A stretch of DNA of 64,000 bases, taken from Natronorubrum daqingense (GTDB taxonomy: Archaea; Halobacteriota; Halobacteria; Halobacteriales; Natrialbaceae). The stretch lies in NCBI RefSeq assembly GCF_001971705.1, contig NZ_CP019327.1:2418001-2482000 (forward strand), written 5' to 3'. Below the pieces are notes generated by a model. That model saw only the letters and a list, made by a program, of their open reading frames with translations, was not told where the DNA came from and searched no databases. Shown piece by piece: positions 25,473 through 34,059 of the stretch (positions are counted from its first letter, which is position 1; each line of letters begins with the position of its first letter). Both the position numbers and the translations under genes were made by a program.

Positions 25473-25545
25473 GGGCTCGGGCGGGTTCGAACCACCGACC
25501 TCGGCCTTGTAAAGGCCGCGTCATGACCAGCTAGACCACGAGCCC
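25472..25545 (-). tRNA. tRNA-Val (TAC)
   Basis: On the minus strand the acceptor stem GGGCTCG (25539-25545) pairs with CGAGCCC (25473-25479), and the discriminator is A at 25472. The anticodon loop TTTACAA in the stem GGCC/GGCC gives TAC. The T-arm is GGTTCGAACC. No intron is present. Two partial copies of the 3' end follow downstream. Confidence 0.95.
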
Positions 25546-25605
25546 GTACTCGAAGGGTATTCCCCCGGGCGAATAACCTTTACTTTCTCGCGTGAAGCTA
25601 CCGGT

Positions 25606-26100
25606 ATGGTCCTCGAGTCCGTCTGGAAGGCGCTACTGGTCGTCGTGGCCGTCTCGCTGCTCGGGTTTGTCTCCCTCCAGCTCGGATTTCTCGACGCCCC
25701 GTGGCACGAAGATCGAGCCGACGTGCAACTCATCGACGGCGACGACGGCGACGAACTGGCGACCGTCGACGCCGAAGTCGCGGACACCGCCTCGGAGCGC
25801 TACACGGGGCTGAGCGATCACGACTCGCTCGAGGACGATTCGGGAATGCTCTTCGTTCACTCCGACGAGGGCGAGCGGACGTACGTCATGCGAGACATGG
25901 ACTTCGGCATCGACATCATCTTCGTCGATGCCGACGGCGAGATCACGTCGATCGAAACGGCACCCGAACCCGAAGCCGATGAAGCCGGCGAGGATCACGA
26001 GTACACCGGCCACGCCCAGTGGGTCCTCGAGGTACCGGAGGGGTACGCCGACGAACACGGCATCGAGGCCGGTGACGAAATCGAAATCGAGTACGAGTAA
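25606..26100 (+). CDS. DUF192 (COG1430) membrane-anchored protein
   Basis: The 164 aa protein has one N-terminal membrane helix (about 7-28) and an extracellular DUF192 domain. Characteristic blocks are ERYTGLSDHDSLEDDSGMLF, then YVMRDMDFGIDIIFVDADG and GHAQWVLEVPEGYADEHGIEAGDEI. DUF192 proteins are small secreted beta proteins of unknown role. It precedes the ABC exporter by 76 bp on the same strand, so co-transcription is possible. Confidence 0.85.
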   Translation: MVLESVWKALLVVVAVSLLGFVSLQLGFLDAPWHEDRADVQLIDGDDGDELATVDAEVADTASERYTGLSDHDSLEDDSGMLFVHSDEGERTYVMRDMDFGIDIIFVDADGEITSIETAPEPEADEAGEDHEYTGHAQWVLEVPEGYADEHGIEAGDEIEIEYE

Positions 26101-26176
26101 GCCGTCCGTCTGCCTCGAAATTCGGACGGTGGGCCGTCGAAAACCCTTATTGGCGGCGGTCCCGGAGTCGAATGCA

Positions 26177-28120
26177 ATGGCGGATGTCGACTGGGAGGAA
26201 GACGACCCCTTCGAGGAACAACGAGAACACGTCGAGAGCCCGATGCGCCGGTTGCTCTTCGAGTACGGCCGCCCCTACTGGTTCTCCGTAAGCGTCGGCC
26301 TCCTCTCGAGCGTCTTCGCCCGCGCGCTGGACCTGTTGCCGGCGCTCTTGCTCGCAGTTGCCATTGACGCGATATTCGGTGATGCCGTCTTTGCGGAGCA
26401 AGTCCCACTCGTCGTCCTGCCCGACGCGTGGTTGCCGACGACGCCGGAGGGGCAGTTCGCGTTCGTCACCATCGCAATCGCGGGCTCGTTCGCCCTCGGA
26501 GCGATCTTCCACTGGCTGCGAAACTGGGGGTTCAACGCCTTCTCGCAGGACATTCAACACGACGTCCGGACCGCGACCTACGACAAGATGCAGCGACTGG
26601 ACATGGAGTTCTTCGCCTCGAAGCAAACCGGTGAGATGATGTCCGTCCTGAGCAACGACGTCAACCAACTCGAACGCTTTCTCAACGAGGGGATGAACTC
26701 GGCGACGCGGCTGATCGTGATGGTCTTCGGGATCGGGTTCTTGCTGTTCTGGCTCAACCCGCAACTCGCGCTGGTTTCGCTCGCACCGGTTCCGCTGATC
26801 GCGATATTTACCTACATCTTCGTCAAGAAGATCCAGCCCAAATACGCCGCGGTCCGCTCGTCGGTCGGCAAGGTCAACTCGAGACTCGAGAACAACCTCG
26901 GCGGCATCGGCGTCATCAAGTCCTCGAACACCGAGGGCTACGAATCCGATCGCGTCGAAGGTGTTTCGAAGAAGTACTACAACACGAACTGGGAGGCGAT
27001 TTGGCTTCGGATCCGCTTCTTCCCGGGTCTCCAACTCATCTCGGGAATCGGCTTCGTGCTCACGTTCGTCGTCGGCGGTTACTGGGTCCTCATGGGTACG
27101 GCTCCGGGACCGTTCACTGGCACGCTCCAGACCGGGACGTTCGTCGCGTTCATCCTCTACACCCAGCAACTCGTTTGGCCGATGGCCCAATTCGGGCAGG
27201 TCATCAACATGTACCAGCGCGCTGAGGCCTCGAGCGAGCGTATCTTCGGGTTGATGGACGAAGAGGGACGAATCGAGCGCGATCTGGACGCACCCGATCT
27301 CGAGGTGAGCGACGGTCGCGTCGAGTACGAGGACGTTACGTTCAGCTACGAACAAAACGAGCGGATCATCGACGACGTCTCCTTCGAGGTCGAGGGCGGC
27401 GAGACGGTCGCACTCGTCGGGCCGACCGGCGCGGGGAAGTCGACCGTTCTCAAACTCCTCTTGCGGCTGTACGACGTCGACGACGGGGCGATCAGCGTCG
27501 ACGAGCAGGACATCCGTGACGTCTCGCTGGCGAGTCTGCGCCAGTCGATGGGCTACGTCGGCCAGGAGTCGTTCCTGTTCTACGGCACCGTCGAGGAGAA
27601 CATCACGTACGGTACGTTCGATGCGAGTCGAGAGGAGATCGTCGAGGCGGCGAAGGCCGCTGAGGCCCACGACTTCATCCAGAACCTCCCCGACGGCTAC
27701 GACACGATGGTCGGCGAACGCGGAGTCAAACTTTCAGGCGGCCAACGTCAGCGCGTCGCCATCGCTCGCGCGGTGCTCAAAGATCCCGACGTCTTGGTGT
27801 TAGACGAAGCCACGAGCGACGTCGACACCGAGACCGAGATGCTCATCCAGCGATCGATCGACGACCTGACCGTGGACAGAACGACGTTCGCCATCGCACA
27901 CCGACTCTCGACGATCAAGGACGCCGATCAGATCCTCGTCCTCGAGGACGGCGCAATCGTCGAGCGCGGCACGCACGGCGAGTTGCTGGAAAACGGAGGG
28001 CTCTACTCACACCTCTGGGGCGTCCAGGCCGGTGAGATCGAAGAGTTGCCACAGGAGTTCATCGAACGCGCACAGCGCCGACAGGCGCGGACGGAAGCCA
28101 GTACCGATGACGACGACTGA
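26177..28120 (+). CDS. ABC exporter, fused permease and ATP-binding protein
   Basis: The 647 aa half-transporter has six membrane helices in an ABC-membrane domain (about 35-345). It continues with a nucleotide-binding domain: Walker A GPTGAGKSTV (near 415), Q-loop YVGQESFLF, signature LSGGQRQRVAIARA, Walker B VLVLDEATSDVD and H-loop IAHRLSTI. It should work as a homodimer exporting lipids, peptides or drugs; the substrate cannot be told. The ATG at 26177 (ADVDWEEDDPFEEQREH) gives an acidic N terminus typical of haloarchaeal members. Confidence 0.92.
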   Translation: MADVDWEEDDPFEEQREHVESPMRRLLFEYGRPYWFSVSVGLLSSVFARALDLLPALLLAVAIDAIFGDAVFAEQVPLVVLPDAWLPTTPEGQFAFVTIAIAGSFALGAIFHWLRNWGFNAFSQDIQHDVRTATYDKMQRLDMEFFASKQTGEMMSVLSNDVNQLERFLNEGMNSATRLIVMVFGIGFLLFWLNPQLALVSLAPVPLIAIFTYIFVKKIQPKYAAVRSSVGKVNSRLENNLGGIGVIKSSNTEGYESDRVEGVSKKYYNTNWEAIWLRIRFFPGLQLISGIGFVLTFVVGGYWVLMGTAPGPFTGTLQTGTFVAFILYTQQLVWPMAQFGQVINMYQRAEASSERIFGLMDEEGRIERDLDAPDLEVSDGRVEYEDVTFSYEQNERIIDDVSFEVEGGETVALVGPTGAGKSTVLKLLLRLYDVDDGAISVDEQDIRDVSLASLRQSMGYVGQESFLFYGTVEENITYGTFDASREEIVEAAKAAEAHDFIQNLPDGYDTMVGERGVKLSGGQRQRVAIARAVLKDPDVLVLDEATSDVDTETEMLIQRSIDDLTVDRTTFAIAHRLSTIKDADQILVLEDGAIVERGTHGELLENGGLYSHLWGVQAGEIEELPQEFIERAQRRQARTEASTDDDD

Positions 28121-28184
28121 GCGTTGACTCGGGTTGGGAGCGTCGTGCAAACATCGTGAGCCGGGACCGTGAGCCACCGACACC

Positions 28185-28529
28185 TTAGAACGACTCTTGG
28201 CCTTCCTGATCGTCCTGATCCGGCGCACCCTCGTCCTGGCGCTGCTCGCCCGCGGCAGGGGGCGTTCGGTCGCTGTAGTTCTTCCGCCCGATCGCCTCGT
28301 CGCCGACCATGTTCATGATCGCCTGCTCGACTTCGCCGTAGTCTCGGTACTCGTCTTCGTTGAGCGGCCCGATCAGTTCCTCGAGCGTCGCCGTCTCGCC
28401 TTCCATGTCGATTTCCTCGTCGCCGTACTCCTCGAGCAGTTCGTCCTCGCTCAGGGGGTAGTCCGCGGACTCGAGTTCGTCGCCGAGTTCCCCGAGTTCG
28501 ACGCCGAGTTGGCGATTGTCGTCGGTCAT
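28185..28529 (-). CDS. DUF5789-like acidic protein
   Basis: The 114 aa protein is strongly acidic: LGVELGELGDELESADYPLSED at the start, then LLEEYGDEEIDMEGETATLEEL and YGEVEQAIMNMVGDEAIGRKNYSDRTPP. This matches a small haloarchaeal DUF5789 family. The C-terminal tail is Gln/Asp-rich and probably disordered. No function is known. It is convergent with the ABC exporter gene. Confidence 0.7.
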   Translation of the reverse strand: MTDDNRQLGVELGELGDELESADYPLSEDELLEEYGDEEIDMEGETATLEELIGPLNEDEYRDYGEVEQAIMNMVGDEAIGRKNYSDRTPPAAGEQRQDEGAPDQDDQEGQESF

Positions 28530-28588
28530 AGTCGAAGTGAACGGATCGTGGCGGAAACCAGTTGGCCCTGCGCTAGCCACAGCGGGGC

Positions 28589-29596
28589 TCAGACGGTCCG
28601 TCGACGCGGAAGGACGACCGCCGGAGCAACGACGATCGCACCGAGCGCGCCGGCCCACGCAACCGTGAGCGCGTCACTGACGACGGTGAGACCGACGAGA
28701 ATTGCGAGCACGAGCGTCCCAGAGCCGACGTGATACGCGCGTCGAGGTGTCGATTCACGCTTGCCGAGCGCGTCTGGACGACCGATCGACCAGCCCACGA
28801 GCGCACCGCCCGCGAGCGCCGCGTACGTCACCGACCGGCCCGCACCACCGCTGACGGCGATTGCGACGAGTGCGAGTCCGAGCGCGGTGGCGAACGCCGT
28901 CGTCGGCCGATCGACCGGCGAGCGCTCGAGGAGCCACCAGACGGCCGCGAGATAGCTCACGCCGACGACCATCCCGGCGACGATGTCGCCCGGGTAGTGA
29001 ACGACGAGTACGACTCGCGAGAGGCTGATCGCGACGATGGCGACACCGGCGACGGCGAATCTGGTTCGGCGAGCCCCCCACGGAATCGCCATCGCGAGTG
29101 CCCCGTAAGCCACGGTGGCCCCGAAGGCGTGCCCGCTCGGAAAGGCGTAGCCGCCGACGGTCACCGTCGAGATGTACGTCGACTCGAGCGCAGCGGGTAA
29201 GAGAGCGGGAGTCGGCGCGAGCAGATCGGGGCGTGGCAACAGGAAGGTGTACTTGAGCGCAGTCATCGCGGCCAATCCGCCGACGACGACGCCAACGAGC
29301 CAGACGGCAGACGGGACAACTCCGCCCTCCGCCGACGTCGTGTCGTTGCCTGTCGACGCCGTATCGCTATTCGTCGACGCCGTGTCGCTATTCGTCGACG
29401 ACGTGCCGGCAGTTCTGTCTCTCGCTCGAGCAGGGCCGACCGAGACGTTCTTCCACGTCAGGAGCCACGACGCGAGAATCGTCATCGAGACGAGAACCCA
29501 GACATCGCCGAATCGAGTCACGAACGCGGCGAGAATCAATAGCCACTCCGGGAGCGAGCCGTGGAACGCCTCGAGGAGATCGCCACCGCGATACAT
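28589..29596 (-). CDS. PAP2-type membrane phosphatase
   Basis: The 335 aa membrane protein has the three-part phosphatase signature. The parts are KYTFLLPRPDLL (KxxxxxxRP), YAFPSGHAFGATVAYG (PSGH) and SRVVLVVHYPGDIVAG (SRxxxxxHxxxD). About nine helices are seen, so it probably removes phosphate from a lipid on the outer face. A low-complexity insert of Ser/Thr/Asp repeats (about 73-92) comes from a 24-bp tandem DNA repeat at about 29352-29400. The start at 29596 gives MYRGGDLLEAFHGSLPEWL. Confidence 0.85.
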   Translation of the reverse strand: MYRGGDLLEAFHGSLPEWLLILAAFVTRFGDVWVLVSMTILASWLLTWKNVSVGPARARDRTAGTSSTNSDTASTNSDTASTGNDTTSAEGGVVPSAVWLVGVVVGGLAAMTALKYTFLLPRPDLLAPTPALLPAALESTYISTVTVGGYAFPSGHAFGATVAYGALAMAIPWGARRTRFAVAGVAIVAISLSRVVLVVHYPGDIVAGMVVGVSYLAAVWWLLERSPVDRPTTAFATALGLALVAIAVSGGAGRSVTYAALAGGALVGWSIGRPDALGKRESTPRRAYHVGSGTLVLAILVGLTVVSDALTVAWAGALGAIVVAPAVVLPRRRTV

Positions 29597-29712
29597 AGCA
29601 ACCGATACGACCGACGGATAAAGGACAGTGACCACACGCACCTGCAAGTGATTTACCAACGAGCGCGCGAAAGCGCCGGTGAGTCGACGGCGCAGGCAGA
29701 CGAGTGCGTCAA

Positions 29713-30053
29713 TCAGGTCGCTTCGAGAAAGTCGATTCCGGTGATTTCGACGCGAGTTCCACCCTCTCGGCCCTCCTCGAGCGAGAACGACCAGTCGTGT
29801 GCGGTGACGATTGCACGGACGATTGCAAGGCCAATCCCGTCTATGCTCGCCTCTGCTCCCGCCTCGTTCGCCTGTAATTTCTCGCGCTGGGACGCAGGAA
29901 TTCCGGGTCCGTCGTCTTCGACGTATACACCATCGTCCGTCGTCCCAACCCAAATTGTAACTCCTTGACCGCCGTGTTCGACGGCGTTTCGAAACAGGTT
30001 TTCGAACACTTGGTGGAGGAGAGATTCGTCGGCGAGGAACGGACGCGACGAGT
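29713..30053 (-). pseudogene. C-terminal remnant of a sensor histidine kinase cut by an IS element
   Basis: The frame reads HSSRPFLADESLLHQVFENL, then FRNAVEHGGQ (N-box), EDDGPGIPASQREKL (G1-box) and GIGLAIVRAIVTAHDW (G2-box) to a stop at 29713. It is the ATP-binding half of a histidine kinase. It runs without a start into the IS6-family element at 30054. The dimerisation and sensor parts are not on the other side, where only about 75 bp separate the IS from the next gene. A GTG at 30009 could start a short peptide, but the gene is clearly broken. Confidence 0.8.
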
Positions 30054-30795
30054 GGCACTGTCTAGTTTAGCACCTCCGCTGGCGTCTGTCCGTTGAGTGA
30101 TTGATGTGGTCGTTGTGTGTTGTAGTAGTGTACAAACTGTTCAAGCCATTCTCTGACGCTCGCCCGACTGCCCACCCACGAGTTATGGAAGCGGTCAACT
30201 CTCATCTTCAAGGTGTGAAACCACTTTTCGATCAGGTTTCGATCAACGTAGTCGAGCTGACCGCTCAATCCTAATCGAGAGAGGGCAGTCAGATATCCAT
30301 AGCCATCAGCGAGAAACACGGTATTGGATAGATCGTGTTTCTCGGTCAACCGATGCAGAAACGCAGCAGCTGGATCGGTGCCTCGACGTCCGAACACTGC
30401 GACATCGAGAATTAGTTTTGAGTCCAAGTCTATTGCAGCGTATACCCAAGACCAGTCTCCGTTAATCCTGACAGCGGTTTCATCAATGGCGACCCGCGAC
30501 GGCTTCGCCGTCGGCGGGTCTGGAACGCTGTCAGCCAGCCGATGTACCCAGTTCCAGATCGCTTGATGAGAGCGTTCCACACCGATCAAGCGAAGAATTG
30601 CTTGTGTCTCTCGAAGAGAACAACCGGTCGCGTGGAGACGGACTGCGAACACCCTGACGGGCGTCGCCGTCCGCTCACGCTCCCAACATTCATCAAATTC
30701 CGCCGCGTAGCTCTCGCTGAGCAGGTCTACGAGCATTGTTCCAAACTAACTCTACGACCTGCTCACTTCTCAAACTGGCCTAACTAGACACTGCC
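30054..30795 (-). mobile_element. IS6-family insertion sequence (742 bp)
   Basis: The ends form imperfect inverted repeats: GGCACTGTCTAGTTTAGC at the left and GGCAGTGTCTAGTTAGGC (read inward) at the right, 15 of 18 matching. They enclose a single transposase gene on the minus strand. The 8 bp outside each end (CGACGAGT and CAAACTCG) do not match, so no target duplication is left. IS6-type elements usually make one, so a later deletion or recombination is likely. Confidence 0.9.
30062..30736 (-). CDS. IS6-family DDE transposase
   Basis: The 224 aa protein has the DDE triad of IS6/IS240-type enzymes: Asp in RVAIDETAVRI, Asp in FLADGYGY, and Glu in RNLIEKWFHTLKMRVDRF. The N-terminal HTH region is CSLRETQAILRLIGVERSHQAIWNWVH, and the C terminus ends YYNTQRPHQSLNGQTPAEVL. 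The gene appears complete, so the element could still be active. Confidence 0.92.
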   Translation of the reverse strand: MLVDLLSESYAAEFDECWERERTATPVRVFAVRLHATGCSLRETQAILRLIGVERSHQAIWNWVHRLADSVPDPPTAKPSRVAIDETAVRINGDWSWVYAAIDLDSKLILDVAVFGRRGTDPAAAFLHRLTEKHDLSNTVFLADGYGYLTALSRLGLSGQLDYVDRNLIEKWFHTLKMRVDRFHNSWVGSRASVREWLEQFVHYYNTQRPHQSLNGQTPAEVLN

Positions 30796-30891
30796 CAAAC
30801 TCGGAAACGGTCGCTGAATCGGTGACTTCGATCCGTTTCGCCGCGGCGGTTGGACGTGGACGTTTTACCGACGGCGTTCGTACGGAGCGCT

Positions 30892-31341
30892 ATGGGATAT
30901 GCGTGTCCGGTTTGTGAAGCGGAACAAGCAGACGCCGTCCACCTCGCGAATCATCTCGCGATTACGGCTTCACTCGGTCGGGAGGGTCATGGCGAGTGGC
31001 TCGAGGAGTACGCACCGGAGTGGAGCGAGTGTTCTCCCGAGGAGTTAGGCGAACGCGTCGCGCCTCACGCCGAGGAGATCGAGACGCCGGAGTTCGAGGG
31101 GACGAGCCACGGCCACGACCACGGTCGTCCGGGTGGTCTCGAGCAAGGTCTCGCTCAGCAGAGTCGCCAGCCCGGGCGCGGATCGCTGTCGACTGCGGCC
31201 GAAAGTGCATTGCAGGAAGCACAGGAGATGACGCGACGGATGCACGACGACTCTGCGGAGAGCGACTCTGAGGAGGTCGCCGACGAGGAGACGGCCGAGA
31301 CGGACGACGGGTCGACCGAGCGCGAAAACGAAAACGCGTAA
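30892..31341 (+). CDS. DUF5810 zinc-finger protein
   Basis: The 149 aa protein starts MGYACPVCEAEQADAVHLANHL. Cys4, Cys7, His17 and His21 could form a C2H2-type zinc site. The conserved part ends near residue 75 (SPEELGERVAPHAEEIETPE); the rest is a His/Gly stretch and an acidic tail, probably disordered. It is followed 25 bp later by the DUF5809 gene, a pairing I recall from other haloarchaea. Its promoter region is shortened by the IS element 96 bp upstream. Confidence 0.75.
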   Translation: MGYACPVCEAEQADAVHLANHLAITASLGREGHGEWLEEYAPEWSECSPEELGERVAPHAEEIETPEFEGTSHGHDHGRPGGLEQGLAQQSRQPGRGSLSTAAESALQEAQEMTRRMHDDSAESDSEEVADEETAETDDGSTERENENA

Positions 31342-31366
31342 CTGTCTCTCTCTCGTTCGCTCCGGT

Positions 31367-31777
31367 ATGCACACGGTGGGAACGTTCACCTTCGAGACGG
31401 CTGTAGACGCCCGCGAACGCTACGACGAGGTCGGTCCGGCAGCCCAGACCGTCGTTCGGGAGGTCGCAAAGTCGATGTCGTTCGACCGCGAGGAGTACGA
31501 CGAGCGGGTCACGGGCGACGTCGTCGAGACGACTCGAGATGCGCTGTTCGCGAGTTTGCTCACGGTTCGCGTCGGAACGAAAGCTGAGTTCGAAGAGTGG
31601 CGTGCATCCTACGAGGGTGAGGTGACCGTCGCCGGCCACGAGGCGGTCGACAACGTCGTCTGGCACGTTGGGCCCGAGGACGAGGCCGTCGCCGCGACCT
31701 TCCAGAACGAGGAAGATGCGGCGATCGCGACGCTTCGCCGACAGGCGTTCGGTCGATTGTATCGGGAACTCGTCTGA
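31367..31777 (+). CDS. DUF5809 protein
   Basis: The 136 aa protein starts MHTVGTFTFETAVDARERYDEVG and is a mixed alpha/beta protein with blocks AAQTVVREVAKSMSFDREEY and NVVWHVGPEDEAVAATFQNE. It matches the haloarchaeal DUF5809 family. It is likely in one transcript with DUF5810. No catalytic residues stand out. Confidence 0.75.
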   Translation: MHTVGTFTFETAVDARERYDEVGPAAQTVVREVAKSMSFDREEYDERVTGDVVETTRDALFASLLTVRVGTKAEFEEWRASYEGEVTVAGHEAVDNVVWHVGPEDEAVAATFQNEEDAAIATLRRQAFGRLYRELV

Positions 31778-31889
31778 ATAGCGAGTCATTTTATTTTCCA
31801 CACCGAAGCGCGTCGGGACGGAACGCCGGATTCTGCCCGTGACCTGGAAACGGCACCTATTACCAACTCGAGGTCGAGACGTTCGCCCG

Positions 31890-32489
31890 ATGACGACACC
31901 CGACGAGTGGGAGCGCCTCGAGACGGTGACGGAGTACGAAACCGGCTGGTACGACGGCGGCTACGATCGCCTCGAGCAACCGGACGGCACCGAGAAACGA
32001 TACTACTGGGCGGATCTGCCGGCGGCGGTCGTCGTCGTGGCTCGCGTCGACGGCGACCTCGTCGCGTCCGTCGAGGGGAGCGACGCGCCAGACGGCGATC
32101 ACCTGCTGTTCGTCGAGCAGTATCGGCCGGCGATTCGCGAAACGCACCTCGAGTTACCCGCCGGAATCGTCGAAGATGGCGAGTCCTACACGCGTGCCGC
32201 CGAGCGAGAACTCGAGGAGGAGACGGGATTCGTCCCCTCGAGTACGGCCCTCGTTCAGGAGTTCGCCGTCGCGACGGGCGTGCTTCGCCACGATCGGGGG
32301 ATCGTCTTCGCGGAGGGGCTCGAGCCGGGCGAGCGAGCGCTCGATACGAACGAGTTCCTCGAGGTGCGGACGGTTCCGGTCGAGGATGCGCTCGAGCGTG
32401 CACGCGAGCACCCGGCGAACGATTCGACGATCACGGCGTTGTTGTTGGCGTTCGAAGACGGATTGCTCTCGAGCTCCAATACAATTTGA
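31890..32489 (+). CDS. NUDIX hydrolase, ADP-ribose pyrophosphatase-like
   Basis: The 199 aa protein has a complete Nudix box, LPAGIVEDGESYTRAAEREL followed by EEETGF (about 93-118), with the Mg-binding Glu residues. The N-terminal strand pattern and a C-terminal helix resemble ADP-ribose pyrophosphatases. It probably cleaves a nucleoside diphosphate linked to another group. The ATG at 31890 gives MTTPDEWERLETVTEYETGW. Confidence 0.85.
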   Translation: MTTPDEWERLETVTEYETGWYDGGYDRLEQPDGTEKRYYWADLPAAVVVVARVDGDLVASVEGSDAPDGDHLLFVEQYRPAIRETHLELPAGIVEDGESYTRAAERELEEETGFVPSSTALVQEFAVATGVLRHDRGIVFAEGLEPGERALDTNEFLEVRTVPVEDALERAREHPANDSTITALLLAFEDGLLSSSNTI

Positions 32490-32717
32490 TTGACATGTAG
32501 CTGTGGAGAGTATACGTGTTGTGTGGTGAAGAATGAGACGCCTCTTCTCGAAGTGAGTTGGTAGTATCTGGTCAAAATTGGTGCAGGGGTTGGTGATCAC
32601 TTCGTTCTCCCTTAGACGGCCTTTCGCTCAGCGAGTCCGGTCCGCATGCATAAATAAACATGACTAATCATTCGGCCGAAACAATAATCGTCTGCCAACG
32701 GCTAAGGTGTCGTAGGA

Positions 32718-33440
32718 ATGGACGTCTTTCAGGCGATTCCGTGGATATTAGCTTTCGGAGGGGTTCTTGCAACACTTCTCGTTTATCCATACGTTGGAAC
32801 TGCAATCTCGTATCGCCGGAGCGATAATGGACTCGCATTTATTCTCCTCGTCATCGGCATCGGTGTCTGGAATGGAATGTTCGCAGCGCAGTTGTTGGAC
32901 CCGGACCCGGTCGTGAAGAACTTCTTCTTCTCGTTGAGTGCAGTCGGTGCGACGCTAGCCGCCCTGGGGTGGTTCCTGTTTGCGGCTACTGCGAGTAGTA
33001 CCAGAAGGGTTCCCCGTGGAAAGTCGGTCTACGGCGGCGCTGCACTTCTCGTCGGAGTCGATATTGCGATGATCATCACGGCACCCGCCCATAACTTCTA
33101 CTGGTCGGTCCTGGCCGGACCCGGGACGTTTTCGGAGTTCACGGCGGTCGCGCCGTCGTTCGGATACTGGTTGCACACGCAGTTACACGTCGTATTGTTC
33201 GGTGCCGGTACAGTCTTGTTCGCGTTGGCGTGGGAAGACGGGGTCACGGTCCGATTCACGCGGCGGTACACGGTCGCCGGCGTCGTCACGATCGCCGCCG
33301 TGATCGTGAGCAATGCGGTTTTCGTCGGTGGCGTATCCTTCGCTCCACTCGCCGCCGTCGGTCTCATGACCATCGGGTGGGTGCAAGCAGACGACGGACG
33401 CACGATCAATCGGGTGCAACCGTATCTCCCATCGACCTGA
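32718..33440 (+). CDS. Orphan 7TM sensor-type membrane protein (HisK N-terminal 7TM-like)
   Basis: The 240 aa protein has seven hydrophobic segments, about 7-28, 40-60, 70-92, 106-125, 140-168, 178-196 and 200-218. The pattern resembles the seven-helix N-terminal sensor domain found in many haloarchaeal histidine kinases. It stops about 20 residues after the last helix, with no PAS or kinase domain. It may be a stand-alone receptor or a truncated gene. A possible TATA element (ATAAATAA, 32650-32657) lies 60 nt upstream. Confidence 0.6.
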   Translation: MDVFQAIPWILAFGGVLATLLVYPYVGTAISYRRSDNGLAFILLVIGIGVWNGMFAAQLLDPDPVVKNFFFSLSAVGATLAALGWFLFAATASSTRRVPRGKSVYGGAALLVGVDIAMIITAPAHNFYWSVLAGPGTFSEFTAVAPSFGYWLHTQLHVVLFGAGTVLFALAWEDGVTVRFTRRYTVAGVVTIAAVIVSNAVFVGGVSFAPLAAVGLMTIGWVQADDGRTINRVQPYLPST

Positions 33441-33544
33441 ACGCTCGTTCTCACGCGGTGGTGGCTCGAACGTCTCTCCTCGAGTGACTCGATCGTCGAC
33501 GCGAACCATGGGCTTATTCCGTCTGACTCCCAACTCGTGAGCAA

Positions 33545-33910
33545 ATGGACGGTGAAATCACCACCGACGAGGTCAACGAACTCCTCGAGGACGACGAAGA
33601 CATCTGTATCGTCGACATTCGAAGTCCACAGGAGTTCACGCACAGTCACATTCCGGACAGCGAGAACGTCCCGTTTCACGAACTCTCGAGTCGCGTCGAG
33701 GAATTAGAGGACGAAGACCACATCGTGACCGTCTGTCCACACGGCAAAGCCAGCGTGCAGGCGGCGAAACTCATCGGCACCTACGAGGGGACGGCCGACG
33801 CGCGTATCGAGAGTATGGAAGGCGGACTCGAGAAGTACGGGATGAAGTTCGGACTCGTTCGCGACCGGGACGACGAAGACGAGGCGGAACAGCCCGAATC
33901 GCCGTTCTAA
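33545..33910 (+). CDS. Rhodanese-like domain protein
   Basis: The 121 aa single-domain protein has the rhodanese pattern: EDICIVDIRSPQEFTHSHIPDSENVPF, and the active-site loop IVTVCPHGKASVQAAKLI with the persulfide Cys. It could act as a sulfurtransferase in the cytoplasm. The last 15 residues are acidic and probably flexible. It stands alone on the plus strand. Confidence 0.88.
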   Translation: MDGEITTDEVNELLEDDEDICIVDIRSPQEFTHSHIPDSENVPFHELSSRVEELEDEDHIVTVCPHGKASVQAAKLIGTYEGTADARIESMEGGLEKYGMKFGLVRDRDDEDEAEQPESPF

Positions 33911-34059
33911 CGCCTCCGTATCGGCCAGACGACGCTCAGAACCTGTGTGGCGTGTCGAAGTGCTAGCGGCGTCGCTCGCGGGTGTGGAAAATCGAAAATT
34001 GTTTGGAAGCGATACGGAGACGGCCGTGGTTCGGAAGTCGTCTCAGATCATCGCGGGTA

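Noticed and set aside
25324-25524. Short open frames across the Val array (for example 66 codons on the minus strand)
   Set aside because: They are translations of tRNA and repeat sequence, not genes.
21617-25545. CRISPR array interpretation of the regular 103-125 bp spacing
   Set aside because: The repeated pieces are tRNA 3' ends that differ between loci, spacers share conserved parts instead of being unrelated, and no cas gene is present.
26147-27670. 507-codon open frame on the minus strand opposite the ABC exporter
   Set aside because: It mirrors the exporter gene and has no protein-like domain pattern.
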